Part shown: one piece after another, positions 1 through 7,749 of the stretch
Numbering within the stretch: the first letter of the stretch is position 1
Layout of the letters: the number at the start of each line of letters is the position of its first letter
Assembly (NCBI GenBank): GCA_028708585.1
Contig: JAQVYO010000012.1
Location: forward strand, 1 to 18,851
Length of the DNA stretch: 18,851 bases
Direction of reading: 5' to 3'
From: Oscillospiraceae bacterium
GTDB lineage: Bacteria; Bacillota; Clostridia; Oscillospirales; Oscillospiraceae
Program-made: the position numbers and the translations under genes
The notes under the pieces: generated by a model
Seen by the model: the letters and a program-made list of their open reading frames with translations, nothing else
Told to the model about the DNA's origin: nothing
Database searches by the model: none

Positions 1-1
1 C

Positions 2-3000
2 TGCCCCGACGAAGGAGAGGCAAGCCGCCTGGCCGCCGACGTATGCGCGTTTTCCCAAAAACCGGCGGCCGTCTTATCCGCCAGAGAATTTACATTTTAC
101 GATGCCGCCACCGTTTCCCGCCAGTGGGAACACAGGCGGCTGAAAACGCTTTACGACATGGCGGAGGGGCACGTTTCCTTTGTGGCGGCGACAGTGGACG
201 GACTACTTCAGAAAACGATGCCCAAACACGTTTTATTGGATGCTTCCATCCTCCTGCGCCAAGGAAAAAGCTACGATCTGGGCCAGCTGACAACGCAGCT
301 TGCGCGGATAGGATATGAAAATTGTGCTCAAGTGGAAGGGCCGGGCCAATTTGCTCTTCGGGGCGGTATTCTGGATGTTTTTTCTCCAGGAGAGGAACTT
401 CCCGTCCGGGCGGAATTTTTCGGGGATGAAATCGATTCCATGGGCCTTTTCGACCCCCGCACTCAAAGGCGGACGGAAAACTGCCGAAACGCCCTGCTCC
501 TGCCCGCGGCGGAAACCCTGCCCGGGCTGCACAGCGCAGGGCAAGATGGATTTTTGCAAAGGCTCTCCTCCTTAAAAGATCGGATTCAAAAAAGAAAAGG
601 CAATTTTACCGCCCTTTTATCCACCCTGAACCGCGACATCGAACTGCTTTCTCAAAAAGCCTCCTTCCCTTCCGCCGACCGGTATTTGGGCCTGATTTAT
701 GGAGAAGCCGCCTGCGGCGCCGATTATATTCCCGCCGATGCCATTCTGCTGTATACGGAAAGCGGGCGAACGGCGGAGCGGGCGAACGGATACCTTTGGC
801 AGCTGGAGCAAGACATGGAATTTCTGGTGGAGAACGGACTCTTGGCCGGAGAAATCGCGGATTTCGCCCTTTCTTTTGATGCGTTTCATGATAAAATTCA
901 AAATTATCCGTTGGTCTTCGCCGATTCGTTTGCCGTCTCCCGGTATCCCTTGCGCCCCCGCAGCACATTTTCCCTTTCCTGCAAACAGCTCCCCTCTTAT
1001 GGCGGAAACCTGGAAACCGCCGCTTCTGACCTTCAAAGCTATCTGGAGGCGGATTTTTCGATTGTGGTTCTCTGCCCCACCGAGCGGCGAGTACAAGGTC
1101 TCCATACGCTTTTGCGGGAGAAAAAACTGAAAGCGGCGGTGGATTTTCAGCTTCATGCGCTGCCGGCCCCGGGGAAAGCGGTTCTTTCCTTGGGCAATCT
1201 GTCCAGCGGCATGGAGTATCCGGAACAAAAGTTCGCGGTTCTCACCGAGGGGCAGATTTCCACCGCCGTTCCTCGGAAAAAGCCGGCCAAAACCATCACC
1301 AACCGGCAAAAGCTGGGCAGCTACGCGGATCTTTCTCCCGGCGATCTGGTGGTGCACGCCTACCACGGCATCGGCCGTTTTGTTGAAATGGCTAAGCTGC
1401 CGGTGGACGGCGTGGAGAAAGATTACATCAAGCTGGCCTATGCGGGAAGCGACTGCCTCTACATTCCCGCCACCCAGCTGGACCTGGTGTCCAAATACAT
1501 CGGCGGCGGAGAAGAAACCCCCGCCCGGCTCAATAAACTGGGCGGAACCGACTGGGCCAAGGCCAAAAGCCGGGCAAAAAGCGCCGCCCGGGATCTGGCC
1601 AAAGGCCTCATCGCCCTATATGCCCAGCGGCAGCGGCAGCCGGGATTCGCTTTTTCCCCGGACAGCCCCTGGCAGCGGGAATTTGAGGAAAGCTTTGAAT
1701 ATCAGGAAACGGAAGACCAGCTCCGGTGCATTGCGGAAATCAAAGCCGATATGGAGCAGACGGTTCCCATGGACCGGCTTCTCTGCGGAGATGTGGGATA
1801 TGGGAAAACAGAGGTGGCCCTCCGGGCGGTGATGAAATGCGTACTGGACGGCAGGCAGGCGGCGATTTTGGTGCCCACCACCGTTTTAGCCCAGCAGCAT
1901 TACACCTCCATGCTGGCCCGTTTTCGTAACTTCCCCATCAAAATAGACGTACTTAGCCGGTTTCGCACTTCCGCTCAGATGAAAAACACCATTTCCGCTG
2001 TCAAGGCCGGCAACGTGGATGTGCTGGTGGGCACTCACCGCCTTTTACAGAAGGACCTGGTATTTCACGACCTGGGCCTTTTGGTGGTGGATGAGGAGCA
2101 GCGGTTCGGCGTTTCCCACAAAGAACGGCTGAAGGAGCTTTCCCGCCAGGTGGATGTGCTGACGCTGACCGCGACGCCCATCCCCCGGACCCTCAACATG
2201 GCTCTTTCCGGTCTTCGGGATATGAGCACCATTGAGGAACCGCCGGCGGACCGGCAGCCCGTCCAGACTTATGTGCTGGAACACAACTGGTCGGTTTTGG
2301 CCGATGCTATCCGGCGGGAACTGGGCCGCGGCGGGCAGATCTATTACCTGCACAACCGAGTGGAAACCATCGACCGGGTGGCTGCCCATATCGACGGGAT
2401 GTTTCCGGAAGCCGCGGTGGCCACGGCTCACGGGCAGATGTCCGCCGAGATGCTGGACCAGGTGATGAGCCAGATGAGCGAGGGCGCCGTCCAAATTCTA
2501 GTCTGCACCACCATCATCGAAACAGGCATTGATATTCCCAATGTGAATACACTGATTATCGAAGACGCGGATAAGCTGGGGCTTGCCCAGCTCCATCAGA
2601 TCCGGGGCAGAGTGGGCCGCTCTCATAGGCGAGCCTATGCCTATATGACCTACCGGCAGGGGAAAATTCTCACCGAAGTGGCCACCAAACGCTTGTCCGC
2701 TATCCGGGAATTTGCCGCCTTCGGCTCCGGTTTTAAAATTGCTATGCGGGACCTGGAAATCCGGGGAGCCGGCAATCTTTTAGGGCCGGAACAGTCCGGG
2801 TATATGATGAGCGTGGGATACGACATGTATTTAAAACTGCTGGAAGAAGCGGTGATGGAGGAACAGGGAACGGCCCCGGCCCAAAAAGCGGAATGCGCCG
2901 CCGACCTCATCGTATCCGCCAACATTCCAGAAAGCTATGTCCCTTCCCCGGAACAGCGTATGGATCTGTACCGGCGTATCGCCAGCATCCGCAGCGAAGA

Positions 3001-3325
3001 GGAAGCCGACGACCTTTACGACGAGCTTCTGGACCGGTACGGAGATCCTCCGGAGAGCGTGGGCGCGCTGATTTCCGTGGCGCTGCTGCGGGTAGACGCT
3101 GCGGAGGCCGGAATTATGGAAATCAGCCAAAAAGGCATGAATTTACATTTTTTCCTGTATAAACCAGACCTTCAGCGGGTTTCCGCCCTGTGCGCGCTGC
3201 CCAAATACCGCGGCAGGCTGCTTTTTTCGGCAGGAGACCGCCCCTACCTTTCCCTTCGGATCAAGAAAGGAGAGGATGTTGTAAGGCTTTCCAAATCACT
3301 GGCAGAAGAATTTGGGGCGCTTTGA
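2..3325 (+). CDS. mfd: Transcription-repair coupling factor Mfd (5' end outside the window)
   Basis: Mfd is the cytoplasmic ATP-dependent translocase that removes RNA polymerase stalled at DNA lesions and recruits UvrA. The frame is open from base 2, and residues encoded before the internal ATG at 158 already look like Mfd (for example the stretch REFTFYD and then WEHRRLKTLY), so that ATG is not the start and roughly 50-70 N-terminal residues are missing. About 1107 residues are visible. In order they show a UvrB-like N-terminal module, the RNA-polymerase interaction domain (DLSPGDLVVHAYHGIG, near nt 1330-1375), the Walker A motif GDVGYGKTEV (near 1787-1816), the Walker B motif DEEQ (near 2089-2100), TATPIPRTLNMAL (near 2170-2205), the helicase C motif QIRGRVGRS (near 2608-2634), and the RDLEIRGAGNLLG segment and C-terminal domain. 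No frameshift is seen. The next gene has its own promoter. Confidence 0.97.
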   Translation, partial: CPDEGEASRLAADVCAFSQKPAAVLSAREFTFYDAATVSRQWEHRRLKTLYDMAEGHVSFVAATVDGLLQKTMPKHVLLDASILLRQGKSYDLGQLTTQLARIGYENCAQVEGPGQFALRGGILDVFSPGEELPVRAEFFGDEIDSMGLFDPRTQRRTENCRNALLLPAAETLPGLHSAGQDGFLQRLSSLKDRIQKRKGNFTALLSTLNRDIELLSQKASFPSADRYLGLIYGEAACGADYIPADAILLYTESGRTAERANGYLWQLEQDMEFLVENGLLAGEIADFALSFDAFHDKIQNYPLVFADSFAVSRYPLRPRSTFSLSCKQLPSYGGNLETAASDLQSYLEADFSIVVLCPTERRVQGLHTLLREKKLKAAVDFQLHALPAPGKAVLSLGNLSSGMEYPEQKFAVLTEGQISTAVPRKKPAKTITNRQKLGSYADLSPGDLVVHAYHGIGRFVEMAKLPVDGVEKDYIKLAYAGSDCLYIPATQLDLVSKYIGGGEETPARLNKLGGTDWAKAKSRAKSAARDLAKGLIALYAQRQRQPGFAFSPDSPWQREFEESFEYQETEDQLRCIAEIKADMEQTVPMDRLLCGDVGYGKTEVALRAVMKCVLDGRQAAILVPTTVLAQQHYTSMLARFRNFPIKIDVLSRFRTSAQMKNTISAVKAGNVDVLVGTHRLLQKDLVFHDLGLLVVDEEQRFGVSHKERLKELSRQVDVLTLTATPIPRTLNMALSGLRDMSTIEEPPADRQPVQTYVLEHNWSVLADAIRRELGRGGQIYYLHNRVETIDRVAAHIDGMFPEAAVATAHGQMSAEMLDQVMSQMSEGAVQILVCTTIIETGIDIPNVNTLIIEDADKLGLAQLHQIRGRVGRSHRRAYAYMTYRQGKILTEVATKRLSAIREFAAFGSGFKIAMRDLEIRGAGNLLGPEQSGYMMSVGYDMYLKLLEEAVMEEQGTAPAQKAECAADLIVSANIPESYVPSPEQRMDLYRRIASIRSEEEADDLYDELLDRYGDPPESVGALISVALLRVDAAEAGIMEISQKGMNLHFFLYKPDLQRVSALCALPKYRGRLLFSAGDRPYLSLRIKKGEDVVRLSKSLAEEFGAL

Positions 3326-3345
3326 TTTCTCTTCCGGCAGCAGCG

Positions 3346-3374
3346 TTGTATTCCCCCAAAAAAGATGGTATAAT
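3346..3374 (+). promoter_or_regulatory. Sigma-A promoter of the prsA-like gene
   Basis: There is a TTGTAT -35 box at 3346-3351 and a perfect TATAAT -10 box at 3369-3374, separated by exactly 17 bases. It lies between the mfd stop and the start of the foldase gene. It implies a transcript starting near 3381 with a leader of about 35 bases carrying an AAGGAGG ribosome binding site at 3404-3410. Confidence 0.85.
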
Positions 3375-3416
3375 TCAGGCATTGCAGGTTATCCTGCAAA
3401 AATAAGGAGGATCTTC

Positions 3417-4715
3417 ATGAAATTTCTAAAAAAATTCGCTGCGCTTCTTTTGGCGGTTCTGCTCCCGCTGGGGCTGTTTTCCGGCTGCAAGGGCATTACC
3501 TCGGACAAGGACTTGGCCAACGACATGGTTTATCAGGCATCCGGCCTGCCCCGGAATACGGTAGTCATGAAAATCGACGGAACCCCTATCACCGCGGAAG
3601 TTTATTTCTACTGGCTGATGAACAGCATCGATTATCTAAATCAGCAAAGCTACAGCGGCAAGGGCGTCGACTGGTCCGGCAAGCAGGAGAACAAGCCCGT
3701 CGCCCAATATGTGATGGACGATGCGCTGAACACCGTCAAACTGCATCAAGTGGTGGAAAACCAAGCCAAAAAATTGGGCTGCTCCCTGGACAGCGCGGAT
3801 CAGAAATATCTGGATAACCTGCGCAGCTATTTCATTCAAAATATGGGCGGCAGCGAAGAGGGCTATCTCAACGAGCTGAAGCTCGTCGGCCTTCAGGACA
3901 AAACCTTCATGCATTTAAACGAGGTCTCCCTGCTGTACACAAAAATGTATGAAAAATTGTATGGAAAAGGCTCTTCCGGGTACCCCGCCGCCCAGCAGCT
4001 TCAGGCCTACGCGGACACTTATTCCAAAGATCAGGGCTATAAGAATTTCAGCGAATATCTTTCCAAAACTGGATATATGTTTGCAAAACACATCCTTTTA
4101 AAAACAACGGACGACAACGGCAACGCTCTTTCCGCGGAGAAAAAGGCGGAGAAGAAAAAGACCGCCGACAAGATTCTCACCCAACTCCGGGCCAGCAAGG
4201 ATCCTCTGACCTTGTTTGACAAACTGATGCAGGAATACAGCGAGGACACCGGCCTTTCCACCAATCCGGACGGGTATATGTTTACCAGCGGGGAGATGGA
4301 CGAGACCTTTGAAAAAACCGTGAAAGCGCTGAAAGACAACGAGATCAGCAACGTGGTGGAAATCAGCTATGGCTATGATATCATTCTCCGGCGGCCCGCA
4401 CTGGAAATGATGGCGGAAAACTATGGATATGAGCAGCTGAACAAAAAAGTTCAGGAGTGGCAGTCCGGCGCCAAGGTAGAATATACGGACGCATATAAGC
4501 AAATCAACCCCCAGACGTATTACACGAAGATGAAAGAAATCTACACGGCAAGCAAAGCGGCGGAAGAAAGCGCGCAGCCCTCCTCCACTGGAACCGCCGG
4601 CGCATCTTCCTCCGCCGAAAGCCTGCCCGCAAGTGCTTCCCCCGCAGCCGGCGCTTCCGCGGCGCCATCTTCCGCGGCCAGCGCCGCGGAAGACGGCGGC
4701 ATGGGAAAATCCTGA
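3417..4715 (+). CDS. prsA: PrsA-like peptidyl-prolyl isomerase/foldase lipoprotein
   Basis: Predicted membrane-anchored extracytoplasmic foldase that helps Sec-exported proteins fold. The ATG at 3417 is chosen because AAGGAGG (3404-3410) lies 6 bases upstream and it yields a lipoprotein signal (MKFLKKFAALLLAVLLPLG, then LFSGC with the lipidated Cys near residue 22). The longer open frame from 3312 would overlap mfd and bury this signal. The protein has 432 residues: a SurA/PrsA-type N-terminal region, a parvulin-like domain at about residues 220-326 beginning with AKHILL (His225), and a low-complexity Ser/Ala/Pro tail over about the last 50 residues, probably a flexible wall spacer. The second histidine expected in the parvulin GYHII motif is Asp321 here (YGYDIIL), so isomerase activity may be weak or absent. 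PrsA-family membership is fairly certain; the exact orthologue is not. Confidence 0.85.
   Translation: MKFLKKFAALLLAVLLPLGLFSGCKGITSDKDLANDMVYQASGLPRNTVVMKIDGTPITAEVYFYWLMNSIDYLNQQSYSGKGVDWSGKQENKPVAQYVMDDALNTVKLHQVVENQAKKLGCSLDSADQKYLDNLRSYFIQNMGGSEEGYLNELKLVGLQDKTFMHLNEVSLLYTKMYEKLYGKGSSGYPAAQQLQAYADTYSKDQGYKNFSEYLSKTGYMFAKHILLKTTDDNGNALSAEKKAEKKKTADKILTQLRASKDPLTLFDKLMQEYSEDTGLSTNPDGYMFTSGEMDETFEKTVKALKDNEISNVVEISYGYDIILRRPALEMMAENYGYEQLNKKVQEWQSGAKVEYTDAYKQINPQTYYTKMKEIYTASKAAEESAQPSSTGTAGASSSAESLPASASPAAGASAAPSSAASAAEDGGMGKS
4654..4692 (+). repeat. 12-bp perfect inverted repeat in the 3' end of the prsA-like CDS
   Basis: CTTCCGCGGCGC (4654-4665) is repeated as its exact reverse complement GCGCCGCGGAAG (4681-4692) around a 15-base loop that itself contains another CTTCCGCGG copy (4669-4677). 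It lies in the part encoding the Ala/Ser tail. A GC-rich mRNA hairpin just before the stop codon could slow 3' decay or readthrough, but it may simply follow from repetitive tail codons. No U-tract follows, so it is not a typical terminator. Confidence 0.6.
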
Positions 4716-4749
4716 CCATCATTTCTAAAAAGAAACAATAAAAGGACCA

Positions 4750-5640
4750 ATGAATACGAAAAAAAAATTACTTTTCCTGCTCAATCCGATTTCAGGGACC
4801 GGAAAGGCGAAACTGCATCTCTTTAGTATGATCGAAGCGTTTACCAGCGCCGGGTATCTTGTAACCGTTTATCCCACCTGCGGCAAAGGGGACGCCATGC
4901 GCCTTGCAGAGGAAATAGGCGGGGACTATGACCGGGTGGTCTGCTGCGGCGGGGACGGAACCTTAAATGAAACGGTGCGCGGCTTGCTCCAGGGCGGCCA
5001 CCATACGCCTCTGGGCTACATTCCCGCCGGCAGCACCAATGATTTCGCCAACAGTCTGGGGCTGCCCCGGCAGTTCGTCAAGGCGGCGCAGGTCGCCGCC
5101 TCGGGCGCCCCCTTTGCCTGCGACATCGGCGCTTTTGAAGACAACAAGTTCATCTATGTGGCGGCCTTCGGCGTCTTTGCGGAGGTCTCCTTTGAAACCT
5201 CCCAGCAGATTAAGAACATTCTGGGCCATCTGGCCTATGTGCTGGAAGGGGTCTCCAGGCTGTCCAACTTAAAATCCTACCACATTCGGGTAACATATGA
5301 AGGGGGAGTCATCGAAGAAGACTGCATCCTTGGAATGGTCACCAATTCTCTTTCCGTGGGCGGATTTCGGGGCCTTTGCGGCAAGGACGTGAAGCTGGAC
5401 GACGGCCTTTTTGAGGTGCTGCTCATCCGCCGCCCCCAAAACGCGGCGGAATGGCAGGGGCTGATTACCGCCCTTTTGCAGCAGGATTTTAGTAATCGGA
5501 TGCTGCATTCCTTTACCGCTTCTTCCGTGCGCATTTCGTCGGATGTTGATATCCTTTGGACGCTGGATGGAGAATATGGGGGCGCTTTCAAGACGGCAAG
5601 CATCAAAAACCTAAAACAGGCAATGCAGATTATCCGATAG
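4750..5640 (+). CDS. Diacylglycerol kinase/YegS-BmrU family lipid kinase
   Basis: Predicted cytoplasmic, membrane-associated lipid kinase that phosphorylates diacylglycerol or a related lipid with ATP, returning it to phospholipid or lipoteichoic-acid lipid cycling. The 296-residue length is normal for the family. Family signatures are clear: NPISGTGKAK at residues 12-21, the catalytic nucleotide-binding GGDGTLNE at 67-74, and IPAGSTNDFA at 91-100, followed by the usual beta-rich C-terminal half. The ATG at 4750 has a short-spaced AAAAGGA just upstream. It sits 34 bases after the prsA-like gene with no promoter or terminator between, so co-transcription is likely. Whether it is DgkB-like (diacylglycerol) or acts on another lipid cannot be decided from sequence alone. 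Confidence 0.9.
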   Translation: MNTKKKLLFLLNPISGTGKAKLHLFSMIEAFTSAGYLVTVYPTCGKGDAMRLAEEIGGDYDRVVCCGGDGTLNETVRGLLQGGHHTPLGYIPAGSTNDFANSLGLPRQFVKAAQVAASGAPFACDIGAFEDNKFIYVAAFGVFAEVSFETSQQIKNILGHLAYVLEGVSRLSNLKSYHIRVTYEGGVIEEDCILGMVTNSLSVGGFRGLCGKDVKLDDGLFEVLLIRRPQNAAEWQGLITALLQQDFSNRMLHSFTASSVRISSDVDILWTLDGEYGGAFKTASIKNLKQAMQIIR

Positions 5641-5711
5641 CCGCGCTCGCCTTGCAAAACCATTGGCCGCCCGGCAGAGGAAGGAACCTTGGACGGAAGG
5701 AGAAAAAGAAG

Positions 5712-6929
5712 ATGAAACGCTTGCTTGCAGCGGTTTGCGGAATTGCGTTTTTTGTGGGCCTTTTGTCCCTGAAACCCGCCGCCGTCACCGGGCTGTATTT
5801 TACAGGGGTTAACGATCAGCTGCTCTCCCTTTCCTCCGCCACCATGCCCTTGGTGCGGGACGGAACGGTTTATGCTCCCTACAGCATTTTTAATCCGGAT
5901 GTGGCAAAGGCCAGCGTCGGCGTCTTTTTTTCCCGGAACAGTTCGGCAAAAACCATCACACTGTTCGGCATGCAGAAGCTTTTAATCTTCGACCTTTCCG
6001 CTGGAAACTGCCGCGATCTGGAAAAAACCTATTCCGCCAAAGCGCTTGTACGAAACGGCATTACCTATCTGCCGGCTTATTTCGTCTGCAATTACTTCGG
6101 GTTGGATTATTCCTATCTTTCCACCGACTTGGGACCTCTCATCCGCATCAAAAATTCCGACGCGGTGCTGAGCGACTATGCATTTGTAAAAGCGGCTACC
6201 CAGCTCATGCAGCAATACCTTCGGGAATATCAAAACGGCCGTAGCCCCGTCACGGAGGCCGCGCCCCCGCCCACAGCCAGCCCCTCTTTCCCTCCCTCCT
6301 TCTCCGGGAACGGCTCCGCATCTTCACCCCCCGCTCCCATGCAAACCTGGCAGCCCAGCAGTTACCCCACGCAGGAAAAAACAACGGAAAGCAAAAAAAA
6401 GTTGGTCTATCTGGCGTTTTCTTGCAGCGCCAAAGGTGCGGGGCAGAAAATTCTGAATACGCTGGATGGCCGGAAAATTGGCGCGTTTTTCTTTTTCCGT
6501 CCGGAAGACCTGCGTGAAAACGACGATCTTGTGCGGCACATTGTGGCTTCCGGTTACGGCATCGGCCTGACGCTGACCGGGAAGGAAGCGGACATGCAGC
6601 AGACTCTATCTCAAGGCGTCCGGGATCTTGCGTCCATCGCCCGGGTCTCCACCCGCATTTTGCTGGCCCCCGACGTGGCAAATGCGCAAAAATCCGCCTT
6701 GGCCCAGTCGGGCTACCTATTTTGGGCCTACAACACTTCCGCGTCTTACCACAGCTCCAGCCCGTCCGTTATGGTCCAGGACTTGGAAAGCAAAATCAGC
6801 GGGGCTTCCTCTATCTCCCGCGTGCTGCTGGGCGACAGCGGGGTAACCGCCGGCGCCCTGCCTGCTTTCCTTGGCTATCTGGAAGCTGGAAATTTTGAAA
6901 TTCAGCAGATCACCGAAACGGATGGATAA
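5712..6929 (+). CDS. Secreted protein with copper-amine-oxidase-like repeats and a degenerate NodB (polysaccharide deacetylase-like) domain
   Basis: The 405-residue protein starts at the ATG at 5712, with GGAAGGAG at 5695-5702. The open frame extends further upstream into the lipid kinase gene but without a plausible ribosome binding site. An N-terminal hydrophobic segment (residues 4-22) acts as signal peptide or anchor. Next come two copies of a copper-amine-oxidase N-terminal-type fold (MPLVRDGTVYAPYSIFN, then ALVRNGITYLPAYFVCNYFG), a Pro/Ser-rich linker (about 175-225) and a domain from about residue 231 shaped like NodB: KLVYLAF, KIGAFFFF, LVRHIVASGYGIG. The metal/catalytic TFDDG motif is AFSCS (235-239) and the His-x3-His motif is absent, so deacetylase activity is unlikely. 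A wall-binding or structural role is inference. It follows the lipid kinase by 71 bases and may share its transcript. Confidence 0.75.
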   Translation: MKRLLAAVCGIAFFVGLLSLKPAAVTGLYFTGVNDQLLSLSSATMPLVRDGTVYAPYSIFNPDVAKASVGVFFSRNSSAKTITLFGMQKLLIFDLSAGNCRDLEKTYSAKALVRNGITYLPAYFVCNYFGLDYSYLSTDLGPLIRIKNSDAVLSDYAFVKAATQLMQQYLREYQNGRSPVTEAAPPPTASPSFPPSFSGNGSASSPPAPMQTWQPSSYPTQEKTTESKKKLVYLAFSCSAKGAGQKILNTLDGRKIGAFFFFRPEDLRENDDLVRHIVASGYGIGLTLTGKEADMQQTLSQGVRDLASIARVSTRILLAPDVANAQKSALAQSGYLFWAYNTSASYHSSSPSVMVQDLESKISGASSISRVLLGDSGVTAGALPAFLGYLEAGNFEIQQITETDG

Positions 6930-6935
6930 CACAAT

Positions 6936-6957
6936 TTTGTGCCATTTATGGCACAAA
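6936..6957. promoter_or_regulatory. Perfect 9-bp hairpin/palindrome upstream of the two-component operon
   Basis: TTTGTGCCA (6936-6944) and TGGCACAAA (6949-6957) are exact reverse complements around a TTTA loop. It lies 7 bases after the stop of the NodB-like gene and 38 bases before the -10 box of the response regulator gene. It could be a terminator, but only an AT-rich stretch rather than a T-tract follows. It could equally be an operator for a dimeric regulator. A -10-like TATAAT at 6962-6967 sits right beside it. Confidence 0.55.
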
Positions 6958-6995
6958 GATTTATAATTTATTCATCGAACGCTTTCTTTTTGTAT

Positions 6996-7001
6996 TATAA
7001 T
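6996..7001 (+). promoter_or_regulatory. Candidate -10 box for the two-component/htrA operon
   Basis: A perfect TATAAT lies 51 bases before the response regulator start. The -35 region is poor (CATCGA at 17-base spacing), which would fit a promoter that needs an activator such as the response regulator itself. A second TATAAT-like match is at 6962-6967. Confidence 0.55.
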
Positions 7002-7052
7002 AAATTACCGTATCATAAGCACGGCGCAGCTTCACCATAGGAGGACTGAGAT

Positions 7053-7742
7053 ATGAGCCAGAAGGTTTTGATCGTCGAGGACGAAGCAAATATTGCCCAG
7101 CTTCTGCAGCTTTATCTGGAAAAGGAAGGGTATGAGACCGCCATCGCCTCCGACGGCGCAAAGGGCCTGGAGCTGTTCCACTCGTTCGCTCCAAACCTGG
7201 TGCTGCTGGATATCATGCTTCCGGTGATGGATGGCTGGACGGTTTGCCAAAAGATGCGGAAGCTGGGCAACACGCCTATCATTATGCTAACCGCCAAAGG
7301 CGAGACCAGGGACAAGGTAACCGGCCTTGAAATGGGCGCGGACGATTATATTGTTAAGCCCTTTGAAATGAAAGAAGTTCTGGCCCGGATTCATGCGGTT
7401 CTCCGGAGAACGGGGCCTCAGGAGCCGGACGCCCGGCGCCTGTCCTTTGACAAGCTTGTTATCAACCTGGATTCTTATGAGCTTCTGGTGGATGGTCATA
7501 AAGTGGATACCCCGCCCAAAGAACTGGAGCTTTTGTATCACCTGGCCGCCACTCCCAACCGCGTTTACACCCGCAACCAGCTTCTGGACGAAGTCTGGGG
7601 GTTTGATTACTTCGGCGATTCCCGTACGGTGGATGTACATATTAAACGCCTGAGGGAAAAGCTGGAGGGGATCAGCAATCAATGGACCCTCAAGACCGTT
7701 TGGGGCGTCGGCTATAAATTTGAACTGAATACCGAAGGATAG
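7053..7742 (+). CDS. OmpR/PhoB-family response regulator
   Basis: Cytoplasmic DNA-binding regulator that is phosphorylated by the partner kinase encoded just downstream. The 229 residues comprise a receiver domain (residues 1-120) with acidic pocket E9/D10, phospho-acceptor D53 (LLDIMLP), T80 and K102 (DDYIVKPF), and a C-terminal winged helix (about 130-229) with the typical RTVDVHIKRLREKLE and GVGYKF segments. AGGAGG at 7039-7044 sets the ATG at 7053. The kinase gene begins 7 bases after its stop, so the two are co-translated. Given the htrA gene in the same unit, a CssR-like role in secretion or envelope stress is a reasonable inference; a PhoP- or VicR-like role is also possible. Confidence 0.95.
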   Translation: MSQKVLIVEDEANIAQLLQLYLEKEGYETAIASDGAKGLELFHSFAPNLVLLDIMLPVMDGWTVCQKMRKLGNTPIIMLTAKGETRDKVTGLEMGADDYIVKPFEMKEVLARIHAVLRRTGPQEPDARRLSFDKLVINLDSYELLVDGHKVDTPPKELELLYHLAATPNRVYTRNQLLDEVWGFDYFGDSRTVDVHIKRLREKLEGISNQWTLKTVWGVGYKFELNTEG

Positions 7743-7749
7743 CACCTAT

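Noticed and set aside
158..160. ATG at 158 as the start of mfd
   Set aside because: The same frame is open to the left edge and encodes Mfd-like residues before this codon; the gene is truncated by the window.
617..1366. 249-residue frame antisense to mfd
   Set aside because: It mirrors a well-conserved coding gene in a GC-rich genome, where long antisense frames arise by chance; no domain or ribosome binding site.
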